This document shows, in pieces, positions 47,681-62,300 of a stretch of DNA of 64,000 bases. How positions within the stretch are numbered: position 1 is the stretch's first letter; the number at the start of each line of letters is the position of its first letter. A model generated the notes under the pieces. That model ran no database searches, had not been told where the DNA came from, and saw only the letters and a program-made list of their open reading frames with translations. This DNA is from Centroberyx gerrardi (lineage: Eukaryota; Chordata; Actinopteri; Beryciformes; Berycidae): the NCBI RefSeq assembly GCF_048128805.1, contig NC_135999.1, positions 24,079,659-24,143,658 on the forward strand. Direction: 5' to 3'. Made by a program: the position numbers and the translations under genes.

Positions 47681-50600
47681 CTGTTGGGGAAAACAAAGAG
47701 TCTTACATTAAGATTCTGCAGTTTGGTCTCTGTTAGGTAGCTGCAGTGACATGACAGGTATGGCAGAACAAACTACAGATACATGCTGGAACAGACACGA
47801 ATCTCCACAGAAAAGACAACATATACAACAACATGACAGAATGATTACTGATGAGTCATGCAAGTCAGTCAAACTGTAGGCAGACAAACACGCATGCAAT
47901 CACAGCCATAGGAAGATGCCATAGCAGCACATTCTATCTATGTTAAGTGCAGCACTTTCCACTAGGGGGAGCTTTCTGACAACAATACTAAACTACAGAT
48001 GTGAAAAGCCACATGCATCTGATGTTAGAGACTGAACTATGTACACTACCAGTCAAAAGTTTGGACACACCCGATTGAATGTACTATGTTTTTCATTCTC
48101 TTAAAGCCATTTTGATCCGAAGTCTTATGCTTAAATGCTTGAAATGTGTTTCTTAGACAAATATAAACAGTGAAGTTGATCCTATGTATGAATTTCTTTC
48201 CAAAACCTTTTCCTTTCCATCAAGACAAAGGGCGGCTACTTTAAAGAATTTAAAATATAAGATAGTTTTGATTTGAACACTTTTTTGGTCACTGCATAAT
48301 TCCATTTGTGTTATTTCATAGTTTTGATGTCTTTACTATTATTCTAAACCAACCTTTTGACTGGTAGTGTACATACACATGCAAAGTGCAACTGGCACCA
48401 CAAAACGATGACATGATGACAGCATGACGACAGTGTTGTTAGTACATATGCTTCAAATACTTTTCTGTAACACTAATTGCTATAGGCATACCTTTTCCTC
48501 TCTGGCAGATTTTTTATTTAATACCAAGGCCAAAAAACGGACTAAAAATGGTTAGAGTTGCTTTGAGGTGTGGAGTGCACAGAGGATTTCAGAGAAAGAC
48601 TCAGGGTCCAAAAAAACAGCACTTTTCATGCACTCTTCCAAGGCCCAATGCGAGGTTTGGATTTGTTTGGAATTGGGACAACGTAAGACTCACTGCCTGG
48701 GGGGTCAGGATGGATTCAGGTCAGGCGTGATACCTGGAAGTCGTCCACAGATGGCGCCGTACGCGGGGTGGTGCGCCGGCGGTGCCACTGGTGCAGAGTG
48801 TTCTTGGCCTCGGAGCTCAGCACCCTGGCCGCCTGCTCCTCCTGGAAGTTCTTGATGAGGGCCATGGCTCCGTACGCACTGGTCAGGTAGTAGCCACCTG
48901 GGGTGAGAGGGATGGATGGGGAATGAGGATGAGGAAGAAGAAAGAGGAAAATGAGGTGGGAAAAGCAGATGAAAAGAAGAAGAGAGTTGAAAGAGAAGAG
49001 GATTGACACCTTGAAGTGAAAGAGAGCAAGTGATTTGGACTCAAAAGGCCTGTGAAGAATGTATTAATGAACAAACATGTTAGGGCTGGGTGTCTAGATG
49101 TTGACATCACATAGACTTTTGACTTGAGACTTTGAGAAAGGTATCGAAATGTGTCAAAAATTCCCTGCTTTTTAATTGAGAAAATGAACTGGGTGTCATG
49201 TGGTCCTATTTAGAAATGCCAAAGTACAAATGTAGCTCAGAAAATTATTTATTCACAGAAATACATGATGAAATATGCCTTCATACAACACAGAAAGTTG
49301 TACGACTGATATTGAAATAGAAGTACTGGTATTTCTATTTAAAAAAAACATGCAAGCAGGATTCAGCTCTGGGAGACACACATACACACACCTGAGTAAA
49401 TTCTCAAATGAGCTGAAGTGCCAGAGAGGCTGACTCTGATGGGAAAATATTTCTTTTGTGTCCAGCCTCCTTCATCCTTTGAACCTATTCCAGCCCATTC
49501 AAATGAAACACCCACTGGAATTTCCTAGTAAAGTCAGCATGGACTTTCCTTCCTATAAGCCTAGCTTTCTCAAGCTCAGTTGCTGAACTATCCGGTAAAT
49601 GAACGAAGATGTTCACATGTAAAACTCTTTGTTGGAATGAGGAAAAAATCACAAAACCTTTCTGTCAATCAAATACACTCGCTATGTGCCAGCAGTTCGC
49701 TGCTTTTACATTTCATTCTTGTTGATAATCCTGATTTTGTTGGACATGCTGTTGTCCAATAACATTCTTCAACACACAGGATGTATGATGATGATAATAA
49801 CAGTAATAATAATTGTCTCTTGTTTTCAATATGGACTTTAAATTAGGGACGTGCCCAAGGTTCACAGGCTGCAATCTGACTCATAAAACGTCTGACACTT
49901 GTGCCAGAACAATCTGTGCTTAAAAGTGCTCACTAAAATCTTAAAATGAACTCAGAACAGGTAAGCAATGTATAAATACTAAAAATGGTCTGATATTATC
50001 TTGTCTTTTTGCTCCAGTAAGAATCCTGGCTGCTGCTGCATTTTGCACAAGCTGGAGATTAGAGAGAGACAGTCTAAGCAAGAAGAGATATAAGCCTGGA
50101 TGACTTTTTCAAGATCGGTAAATGATAAAATAGCTTATTTTTGGATATATTCCTCAAAAGAAAGCAAAAGGATTGCACACTTCTCTTAACTTTATCATCA
50201 AGCATTAAATAAGCATAAAAAATATGCCTAAAGAACTTTCATGCATGGTGTAAGCATCCATATTCTTTATATCACTCAGTTTATATCACATGCATCATTA
50301 CAGTAACATAAATACTGTGAGGGAGACTGCGGCTGTTGGAAAAATGTTTCCAATAGGAAAGACTTCTATAAGCCCCACCCACCTACCCAAGATCCCAACC
50401 GATATGAAACTATTCCAGCCATTCAAAAGCAGCTCCGCCTTCCGGTGAAACAAAGTTAAGTGTTTCCTCCTGAACATACCTTTCTTTGACCAGGTTACAA
50501 CAACAGGCTGGAACTCACACTGACCCCACATCATATTTTCCGGAGCCTGACCTCATCAAGCAAATATTCAACGTTATATAACTTGAATTAGAGGAACTTC

Positions 50601-53600
50601 ATCTGAAAATCCACACACTTAACCTACCTACATATATGCATAGGATTTTGGTCCTTGGAGTGTTTTTTTTTCCATCTTATACAGATACAGTATCTGTTCA
50701 GTCTGACTCTGAATACTGTTATTTTCCCTGTTCTATACAGAATAATGAGTTACACAGAAAAATGTAAAAGGAGCACTTCTGGGTCTTTTACTAAATCAGT
50801 GCAATTTCACTACCGGGGTTGGAATAGAATTCTTTTTAAGATACTGAAGCAGAAAAACAGTAATTTATCGAGGAAAACAAGCTATGTGTTGCAGCTTGCT
50901 CAGGAAATTGCCATTTTATTTGAAATCCAAACAATAAGCATTCTTCAATCTCTCACAAATTATGTTGTGCTTATGTTGTGTATTATTTTTTTCACTATAT
51001 TGTGTTCCAAGGAAGTTCCAAGGGCCTCTGAAGCAGAGCGAATCAACAGAACCTACCTTCCCCATGAAGCAGAGACGGGTCCAGCAGCTCCATCATGTAC
51101 TGGATCTCGGTGTCCAGCTGAGGCATGTCGCACTGGGCCAGCACATAGGTCAGCATGGGCAGGAAGTCATCCGCACCGTACATCCTCCCTGGGGGGGAGG
51201 GAGCGGACACAGAGGGGGGAGGCAAGGTAAGATGGGAGACGGGTGTGGTGGATACAAAGGTCAGAGAGGAAGAATCTGCCAAGGTTGTTACTGTAAACTA
51301 AAACTACGATGAAAAGAAGGCGTTAAAAAACACTGTTGTGAAATGAAATAAGAATAAAAACTAGACTTTGAACTAAAACTGTCTTGTTTACTTGTAAAAC
51401 TACAAATATAAGTGGAATGTTTTTAGATTTAGTGGGGTTTTTTTTTTTTTTTCAAAAACGCCATCACCATTTTGCACAACTCATGTTGGAAAGAGCTGGG
51501 AGAAAATGCCCCACTTGGGATTATTTTGAGCTACATGGTCCTGACTTCAGATTGCTGTTGAGTCTGCTAATGCATTTTACTTGTGCAGTATGAAACCAAG
51601 TGTTCCCAACTTTAAGTTAGTTGAGGATATATTGAAAAATAACAAATAAATAATAATAAATACTACTAAAAATACTAAAAGTAGTACTGAAACTAAATAA
51701 AAACTAAACCAAAACTAAGCATTTGTAGAAAAAAAAAAAAAAAAAAAAAACTAGACTAAAACTACCAAACCCACACTGAAAACTAACTAAAGCTAAATTG
51801 AAATTGAAATAAAAATTGAAAACTACATACAAATAAAAACTAATGAAAAATCTCAAACTATAATAACCCTGGTATGTGCACACATACAATAGATTCACAT
51901 CTATACTTGCATATGTGTATACTTGACACACATACAGAGTTGCACACCACATGTACGCTTTAAGAGAAAAATTTGAGAAAAACATTTTGTCACAAACACG
52001 CACCATACACACATTCTCACACACACACACACACACACACACACCTACCATCTAACATTCCCCTCCATACCTGAGTTGTCCTGCATGATGGTGTAGATGA
52101 GTTTACACACGCGCAGCAGCAGTGACACCTTTTTCTCAGGGGAATACATCTTCCTCATGTTTTGGAACTTGTGGCGGATCTTCTCGATGGCCACGGGGTC
52201 GGGGGGCACGGCTCCGTCCACCCCCAGCTCCTGGGGCTGCTTGGTCTTAGCCAGGGCCAAGTTCTCCCTCAGCTGCTGCCACGCTCCACTGCTCACCTGG
52301 AGAGGGCAGAGGACAGAGTTAATCGTGAAGTTAATTCACCAAATTGACCAGATCAGTGGCCAGGTAGTTAGTGTCCACTCTCATACTGGGAGTTTTTTGG
52401 GTTCAATCCCTGGCCGAGTCGTACCACAGACTTCAAAACTGGAACATAAAGCCTCTCTGATTTAAGGTTTAGGTTTTATTTATTCGCACCATAACAAAAA
52501 TATAATGTATACAATGGAAACAACAACAATAAACAAAAAAAAATGTCACACAGCATTAAAGACATGGATTGTGCGTAACCCCTGGAATGGCATCCTGTCC
52601 AGGGTGGTGTACTTATGCTAATTCATGTTACTTGACAACACAAAACAGGACATAAACTCCTAATCTATGGGCCACCAGAGCTCTCTGGTATTCAAATGAC
52701 TCTTTTAAAAACCTATAATGGTGCTGAAAATACAAAAAAAATGCATTATCAGAGCAAAATGCATTGTGCCAGGTTCACAGAAAGAAATGCCAGAAATTTG
52801 GACAAAAAATGAATAAGAGTACAGAATGATTCGAGTTAGGCTCTTGCATCTAATATTATATCTTATCTTGCATTGACGTTTTGCTCTGATCTATTGGCTG
52901 TTATCTCAAAAGTGTAGGAATCTAATTGAGAGATATTTGACCCAGAACATGTATCTCTATCCTTTACCCTCTGTAGGGAATGGGATGTGATTTATTATTT
53001 TATTTTTTTTGATTATTCAGGATTTCAATGTTTTTGGGACAGGTAATGTTAGTGGTATCTTAAAAATTAAAATCCTAAAAATTAAGGGTGGGAGATTCCG
53101 TAGATATAAGTCATAAGATATAAGATATAAGGAAGATATATGTCCATTTTCTTCCAAAGTGTTCTGTACCTTACACTTTCTGAACTTGGGAATAAAGTAA
53201 ATTCTATCTTAATTTATGATAGTTTGCAAATTTCCTACCACTTACTACAGCAGTATCAATACAGTCCTATGCACCTAAAAAGACATCAGAGTTTGGAGAT
53301 TACTGGGAGGTTACTGTTTCACTGTCATTTCCCTTGATTTTTTCCTGCTTTTTGTGTTCCTGATCACATCTCTGATCTCGGTATGTACTGTAAAGGATCT
53401 GACAGTTACATAGTGATTCTATAGCTGCATGTAGTCTAACAAATATCTGACATGATGTTGCAAGGAAATGCGACACTCCTCATCTCTCACCTGGAAGTCA
53501 TGCAAGGCCACTTCCACCACGCTCTTTAGAGGCTTCAATACACACTTGTGCATGGCTTTCTCCAGCACCTGGTCTGTGGAAGAAGACAGCGACACACAAA

Positions 53601-55989
53601 CACACACACACACACACATGCCACAGGTAAATGTCGAAGCATCTATTTCTTTTTTTACTGTGTAAAAACACCAAATCATTAATGTCTAAAGCATCCAGAT
53701 GGAGCAATATTTTACAAACTGAAAGGGCATCATCCTCTGTTGTGCAAGACCCACTGCAAACACTTAAATCACTCTACACAGTTGAAACATCTCACTGACC
53801 TACACACTGTTTGGTCATTCAGTGATACTTTATGAGACTAACTAACTTTATGAAAGAGTAACTAACCTCTAACATACTGTACAAAGGCAATTCACAGCCC
53901 AGCCCAATCCATAACACTGCCATAAACCCCAAATGGGACTAACCCGACATGACCTAAATCTCATTGATGCTTTAAATGCCTGAGGATTTAGCTGGGCTCA
54001 AGGAGTATTAAGTATCATTTCATACACTTTGATGTTACGAGAGATAAATACTCTTTACTGTGCCTTGGATATTTCACAGTTAATGCACTGGAGTACATTG
54101 AATTTTTATGCACCTATTAAATATTATGGCTGTAGCTCACCCTGGACTGGGTTTATCAAGGGAGGTTTCAGTAGAAATTAAGTTGCCCATCCAACTTCTA
54201 ACTGTTGCTATGACGAATAACTCCTTGAGGATGATTAACTAGCAGTGGCAGAGCTTATAGACCAGATACTATGCAATGTTGGACACCAGGACTAAGATCT
54301 ATAGTGGTCTCACAAGTCTCACTACATGCATTTATCTGACATCTATCCTTCATTTTAAAACAAAATTTCTCCCAGCCACCTAGTTAACACACCATTCCTT
54401 GTAACTTCGCACAGCTGAAAAGAACAAAACATGATTTTTCCAAACAATGCCTTTTGGGAATGAGCCAGCAATTCAAAAGTGCAACATTCATTCAGCAAGC
54501 ATGCAGTAAAAAGTTGGACTTCTACAATGGCCACATCTGTACCTAAGACCTACATAAGCTTCAAATAACTTCCTGCCTACCTCAAGTATGTCGAGTATGT
54601 CACATTTTGCACAATTGTGTCGTATTGTCCACTGGCAGCAGCCTGAAACACAAACATTCATGCCGCACAAACACTCTCAACAATTCCTAAACCCCCACCC
54701 ACACCTACCCACACCCACACCCACACCCACACCCACAACACACACACATACACACACGCACACGGACCATAATACAAATAAGCTTTCAAGCTTCTCTAAG
54801 TTTTCCTTGACATTCAGATTTGTACTCAAGGATGCCTTCTGAGTAGCGCATTGTGTTGTCTATACTTTATCAGTGATAATCAAATTAATTCAGTCACTAT
54901 TTGAAGAGCACTTCGGTATCTGACATTTATTTCAGTTCTCTTTATTGTCCCTTCTAGGGAAATTCCTCATGCGGCAGAAAGTAAAAACAACAACACAACA
55001 ACAGCACCATACATACACACCACCATTAACCAATGACTTGACTCCACACACAAAAGGCAAAAATACACAAAAACAGGACCCAACATTTAACATTCATGTT
55101 AGTAATCTGACATGAACATATGCCTTTTGGATCCTTCTATCCAAAGCACCTTACAGTACCACAAGTGCACACACTTTTAGCATGGGCGGTCCCGGTGTGA
55201 AACAAACCCCTATTCCTGGCAGTGTTGGCACCATGCTTACCCATCGAGATAAACAGAACCACACACGCACATAACAGTGTAAACAAGCAAGTGTGCACAT
55301 CCAGGAATCCCGTTCTTTCCAGGGAAACAGGAGTGTTTGCTTTTCAGAGAGTCAGAGGAAGGTCAGAGTAGCACAGGGTGAGTGCACTCCACTTACACTA
55401 CAACACAGCAGTCCTCTGCACTGCATGGAAGAGCTGCAGTGTAGCAGGTCGGCCGAGGCTAAAGTTTGGTCGTCCTTTGTAGCACACTGCCAAGGCAAAT
55501 AAATATGAATTCATGCACAAGGGGAAACCTGTGTTGTTTACAGTGGCTCGACTGCTAGGTAAATACATCTGGTTCTCATGTATATACAGGGAGGTACAGC
55601 GGCTAATAAGAACACACTATTGGACATAGTGTGCACAGTTACACAGGCACACATGCACATATACACACTTACACACACACATACGAACGCACAGAAACAC
55701 ATGCCCGCACACACACTGTGGCAGATTACCCTACCACTGCAACTATTCATGACAAACAACTAATTCACAGTACATAGAGCAGCCAGGTAACTTGCTAAAG
55801 CTAGGCTAGACACACACACACACACACACACAGACACACACACACAGACACACCTCCTTACTGCTGATTTCCCATGTCCTTTGTATATTGAGGAATGTTT
55901 CAGTCAGTGAAGTGAGAAAACATTATCACCAATGGAAAAATGGAAAACTCACAGGCCACACAACGGCAATCACGTAGCCCACACACACA

Positions 55990-56027
<38 letters not shown>

Positions 56028-59000
56028 TTACAGAGTGAGAGTAAACTAAAAGATAATTTCTACGCCTCATCCTGTTTGAACTTTGCGCAGGCCAGATCCC
56101 CCTGATTTACAACCCTAAAATAACAGCCTTTCCTTTTCATTCACATCCTCCCTCCTTCCACTTTCTACAGTTCCTACCCAGTCCTGACCATAACTTAGGG
56201 TGTGTGTCGACAGTCTTCCACCCTTCCCTTTACAAACACCCACAGTTGATCTTTCTACCTCTTTACCTCACATACAAAATCGAATTTTAGTATGAGTGAG
56301 TATAATATACTCCTACAGATACTTCAAAGTGTGAGAATGGAGCTCTAGCCCCCCTTCTACTACAATCACGATAAATTTAGAGTCAAATGAAAACATTTCT
56401 TTCCCGAGATGTCAGACCTTTTAGTCCTGAGTAACTCCCCTCCCTCTCAATCTCTCTGTAAACATTCTGTCCGGGAATGCAAAAGTCAGCTTAGCTCCAC
56501 TTCTCCTTTCCTTTAAACATATCCTGTGGGGTTGTAGCATGACGTCAGCCAGTCTGTCTGCTCTCTGTTCGTACAGTTTTCACTAATTTTAGTTGTTCAT
56601 TTCCAGTGAAAAGTGAACAAAGCAAACTTTGTAGGCTCCACATTTCCCAGTATGCCAAATGTACGCCAAACAAACCACTAAACAACCAAAAATCTACTCA
56701 ACTATTTCGCCAGTGCATGTAGATTGTGTACGGCAGGGTTCAAGCAAAACAGTATTATCTGAGGTCAACTCATGCATCCTCTAAAATGGATTATAATTTC
56801 AGTTCAGCTTCAAGTTTCAGTCGGTGGCTGCTGTGTAGAACGGCTTTACATTTGTTCACATTTGCCTTTACCAAAGGGAATATTTGTGTGAGTGTGAGAT
56901 ACTGTATGTGCGTGTCTGTGGTCAGTTAGCACAACCAGAATGGAGCACTTCTCTGTCTCTGAACAAGGCTTTGCTGTTATTGTTTACAATGAACAAGGGA
57001 TGTGAGACGAGCGCAAAGACATGGTTACATATTCATGCAAATACTCAAGTCCACAATAATCCAAATGAAATGTCTCTTTGACAAAGCAGGTCAAGTCAGG
57101 CAACAGTATTTTTTACAATCATCATGACCTCAATTGAGCTTATCTACAGCAAACTGTTCTCATATTTTATAACAACTATTTTGATATAAGCCAAAGATAA
57201 CGCCAATTTGAAGTCAATGGCATTTCTTCCATTCAAAATGAACCTCAAAGCTTGGCACTGTGGTGTGAGCTTATGCCAACGAGAAGAGGCCTAGAATAAC
57301 TCACTGCTGTACAGCACACTGGCATTTCTGTAACTCTACACTAGTACTAAGACAGACTAATATGGAAAGCTTCAAATAGTAGGTCTAACTCCCATGCCAA
57401 TGGCAACCCTTGGCACTCACTGCACATTGTCAGTGAATGAAGTCATTTTGAAGCCTTTTTTTTGGAGTAAAACCACAGAGGATTTACTTCCCTTATTATA
57501 ATGGAATAGAAACACATGGAGAGCTGAATGCTGTAAGAGATGGGGATATGAGAAACACTCACGTGCATGTGTGCACACACAGGTTGATGTACAGGAGTCT
57601 TTGGGTTGGCTTGGTTCCTTCACTGACACTTAAAGCCCCATGAAAGTACCACAGTCCAAATGTTGGGGGTCTCAACATTATTTTCAAGGTTGTCACTCTC
57701 TAGTTGCCACTGTGGATTCACTCACTGGTGACACACACAACCACCAAACATATTCTAACCATGCATAATACACACACTATCTCAACTTGATGGTTTTAAG
57801 GCCTCTCTTTCTTCTTTGTTGCCGGTGGCACTTACCGATCTGGTCCTCAGGTATGAGTGACTCTATAGGTGGGTCCAGCTCTGAGCTCTGCTGCAGGTAA
57901 GCCTTCATCTGGGTCATGAACTGTCTGAGAGTCTGCAGAAAATCCATCCCTGACGTGTGGCAGCCCCGGTTCTCCTGAACAAAGCTGATGTAGTCCTGGA
58001 CCAGGCTGCCAAAATATGAGCCCTTGTCCCTGGACAGCTCTGCGATCCTCTTCACCGCCCGTCTCTCTGGAGTCATGAGGGAAGTCAGCACCCCGCTCAC
58101 CTTGCGGAAATGTCCCTTCAAGGCCCTGGGCAGGATGAAGGAGCCCCCGCTAAGGCCCACGCCGACCCTTCGCCTCCGGGATTTGAAGGGCGGACGGAGC
58201 CCCATGTCCAGGTCTGTCTCTAGGCTAACCCCGTAGTCCTCCTCCTCATCTTCATCCTCATCCTCATCCTCCTCACTGCTGTCCTCGGCTGGTTCCCGAT
58301 GGTTACGGTGGTGTCGGGACGGGCTGGGGGCCAAACCCAGGGAGAAGCCAGGAGACTGGGAGTAGTCCAGAGAGTCAGAGGAGGAAGTAGACATGCTCAT
58401 GTCACTGAGCCGCTGGCGCCCCGCCTCACGCATGGGTGTCTTTCCTGTCGGGCTGGGCGGACTCCCTGCGTCGTTCTCCAGTAGTGCATCAGCAGGAATA
58501 GAAGGTGGCGGCTGGCAGGGGGGAAGCTTGGCACGGGACAGGGCCTTGGCGATGGTCTCATCGTCCAGGGCGATGTGGCAGCGGTGGGCTTCCAGGTCGG
58601 GCTTTTTAGGCCGTGGAGGCGGCGGGTTGGAGGGCACAGGGATTGGTGCGCTGGCCTTTTTGGACGGGCTGCTGTGCTTGGCACCCATGGGTGGTCGAGA
58701 GGGTGCTGGGCGCCTGGTGGTGGACTGGTGTTGCCTGACAGCCACGGCAACAGTCTCTGGCATGCTCTTGGGTTTGGTGGTAGGTGCTGTTGGCGCAGGT
58801 GGAGGCGGGGCAGGGCGGCGGCGCGGCATTGAGCGGGGAGGAGGGGGGCGAGGGGGAGGGGGGCGCGACTTGCCGTTCACCTTGATCTTGTCCGTGTGCT
58901 GGTCACCGTCCTGGCTGCTGCTTAACGCCGTCACTGATGACTTCCCTGCATTCCCTGCGTTGTTATCTGACTTGGCGGCATACGAAGACGAAGAAGCAAA

Positions 59001-59289
59001 GGGTGGGTCTTCCTCACAATGGCGGTGGTGGTGGGTCTGGAGAAAGAGGGGGTTGACAAAGCACAGAGGCCCACTGGAATGGTTTCTCTCGAGACGAGGG
59101 GAAGATGGGGGAGGACGGGACCGTAGGGTCGGGGGGGCGCTGTCGTAGTGAGCTGTCTGTCTCTGCTGTAGCCCCTGCTGCGCCCCCCTGTTCCTGTCAG
59201 TGCGCTGGGGGCTGAGGGTTCGGCTCAAAGGGCGAGAGGGAGGGGGGGAGGTGCGACGCTGACTGCCAAGGGCAGAGTCCCAGAAGCCT

Positions 59290-59355
<66 letters not shown>

Positions 59356-62300
59356 AAGAGGCAATCATTAACCCAAGTGAAACAAATAGTGTACTGCTAA
59401 GCCAATCCAAAATTCTCAAAAAAAGAATATCCCCACCCAGTAATTGTTATACACACACAGGGATCTGCACAATAAACATCATATAAAGAATATAAAAGAA
59501 AACATAACACTGTGGATATAAACTTTAAAGGCAGCATTGTCTACTACTTCCCACTTACAGTTCAGATGTTTCCTCAAAGTTTCCTGAAGTTACTCTTTCT
59601 CTCTCTCTGTCTGTCTTTCTGCTCGTTTCTTGTTTCTTTCTCTGACTCCTTTGCGTCTCGGTGGCAAAAGTGTGGCGAGTTCAGCCCTGCGTTTCTTGGC
59701 TCTGACACACTGGATGCTGACACACACCCAGAGACACGGAGAGGGAGTCACCCATGCTAATAACATAGTGGGAGGGCACTAAACACACCACACAGCGCAG
59801 ATCCTCCACTCCTCCTTCCTGCTCTGTTTTCCTCTCCCCTCCTTTTCCATATGGCTGTATTTCCTTGTATAGTTCTTGGTTCCTTTCCTTAGCTCTCGGT
59901 TCATTTTCTGTTGTTTCTTCTGAGTTTATTGCTCACTTATTTGATTTGCTGTCTTAATCATTCTCCTCTCTCATGTTAACCAAGCGTCTTTCCTGTAAAA
60001 GTGGAGGACATTTGCTCCCATTTGGGTGCTCTTGTCTGGTTTTCATTGAATTGCTCCATTGTTTGCTGCTATTTGGCAAGACAGTCCCTGCGCTAACACA
60101 CACAGCTTTAATAACCACTTGTAGAGAAAGAAGCTACTGTATCCCTGCATAAATACTTTGATAAAACATAATTATCTCATCATACGGAAAAGAACAGGCA
60201 ACAAATCATGCCCACTTCAAAATGTCTATGCAATGATTGGCAGCCCAGCCTGGTTTGACAGGTCCTGCATCCTAAAAATGGAAATGCAAACTCTTGCATA
60301 CCTGGGGCAATAAAGAAGTGGGGCCCGGCTGGTTTAGCACAGTTTCATATGTCTTAGAATATCTCAGTATCTGGGGACTGAAATTTGCCCGTGGTATTCT
60401 TACTGGCCCGTGACAGCAATGAGCACCCAACCCTGTGGCTCTATCTCTGGAGCGAGGCCGCAAGAGGCGCCCCCCCCCCCCCTCCCCCCCCCCCCCCGCA
60501 CTTTGGTCCATCCACAGTACACAGATCCTGGGATAGATATACTACTGACTGACCCCACTACGGCATAGTCCAGTTCTACAAGGATCAGCCCTGTTCCCCT
60601 TGATTTAGGTTAATATTTAACTGGAATAAAGATTTGAGAAAAGGGCATAACATGATGTAATCCACATAGATGCCCTCTAACAAAACTCTCAAAGGGAAAT
60701 TCATGATGCCCTTAAATCTAAAATAACACAATATGAAATTGTTATGCTTTCATCTTCTGCGTCACAAACAGCTGTTAAACCAAGTTGAACTGACTTAGCA
60801 AAACCAAAATCTGCTGTCCCGGACAACAACAACTTCACATAAAATATTGGTAGCAGCACAAAAACATCCCCCATGCCCTCTGGGAAGGCAAATAAAATGC
60901 AAAGCGCTAATGATATTCAAATGTCTCGGAGGCTTCAAAAGCGCATTGTAACTGTCCAGAACAAAACATTATACACGTGTGTGTTTCAGATGTGCCTGCT
61001 CAGATTCCATAACATAGACCAAGGCAGTCTGCTTTTTGTCTTCAAATAGAAACTTTCCAGTGAAGAAGGGGAGTTTCCCTATATGTCAGTATCCTAAGAA
61101 AGGTTCAAAGGCTGACTCACAGTTAAAGCCTTTCTCAACCTCCACCCACTCCACATCCAATGTAAGCAAAACTATGCAAAAGAAGGCATAGGCATACTGT
61201 GCAAGCTCACACCCACTCCCATTTACACGGGAATGTAAGCACACATGCACACACAAACACATAAACAGCTTTTCATTGTTGGGAAGGAGCTATGTTTTCG
61301 CATGTGTTTGCGAGCATTGTGTGCTTTCAGGCATATGTCCGAATGTGGTACAACAGTATCTGTGTGTTTAGACAGCATGCAGCCTAGTTTTCCAGCTGCC
61401 ACTCCCTACACTACGCACGGAGCTATGTAGTGAGGCTCTGCCATAGGAAGCTGACTCACTGCAGTTTCACAGCAGCTGAGCCTAGAATAACATGACAGAG
61501 ATGGAGTGACTAAACCTGCTGTGAAACCAGATCCGAATGGTCAGCATGAGTTAACAAAGTAAAATGAATCAAACTATTTATTGCCTAAAAAACCTGTACA
61601 CATCAAATACTGTATTTGCTTACTATCTTACTGACATTGACTGGGGAAGGGAGTTTGTATGCTACAGTATATTGGAGTGCAGCACATACAGACAGACACC
61701 ACTGGAAAGTTAGGATCGAAGAGAATACTTTAAGGAGTTTAAGCCACCTCCTCTTTATCTTCTTTCAAATGTGTGTTCATACAGAATTTTAAGCCATTTC
61801 CTACATATTATGCCGTCTCTAAGTAAAGAATTGGGCTACCTGCTCCAAGCTGAGCCACCTCCTCCAGCTCTTTCTGAGTCTTGGCTGATGCAATGGCCTC
61901 TGGGAGTTTGAGTGTGAAAGGCAGGACGTCCCTAAGTGGAGGGAAAACAGACAATAAATATCATAAGAAATCAAAGAGAGCCTATGGAGGGAGCTGCAGT
62001 AATAATCTTATGAAATAATGTGTGTACATAGATATTGAATGTACTGTATATGTTGAGAGCCACTGTATTCACTTTGTAGTCTGCTGTCTATCATACCTTG
62101 TGCCGTCCTTTCGCATTATATGTGAGTTCCTGTAGTACCGCATGTGTCAGTATGTTCTATGAAACTCTGTAAAATGTTGACATGACATCTGTACATTTAT
62201 TGTACTTGGAAAATAACGTGTCTGTGATTCTGACTCATCAGTACTGGTCAGGGTTATGATACAAATTGTTGTCATTTGAAAGTGATATCCCCTTCCAAAA

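Noticed and set aside
48548..48855. Short plus-strand frames near the end of rin2
   Set aside because: Overlap the antisense of a well-supported rin2 exon.
50655..51230. 191-codon open frame on the plus strand
   Set aside because: Crosses intron into the antisense of the rin2 VPS9 exon; no recognisable domain.
52395..52410. GGTTCAATCC as a possible tRNA gene
   Set aside because: No cloverleaf could be formed upstream; the context fits a tRNA-derived SINE instead.
58393..59148. 251-codon open frame on the plus strand
   Set aside because: Antisense of the proline-rich rin2 exon; Gly/Trp/Arg-rich composition is the complement of poly-proline coding.
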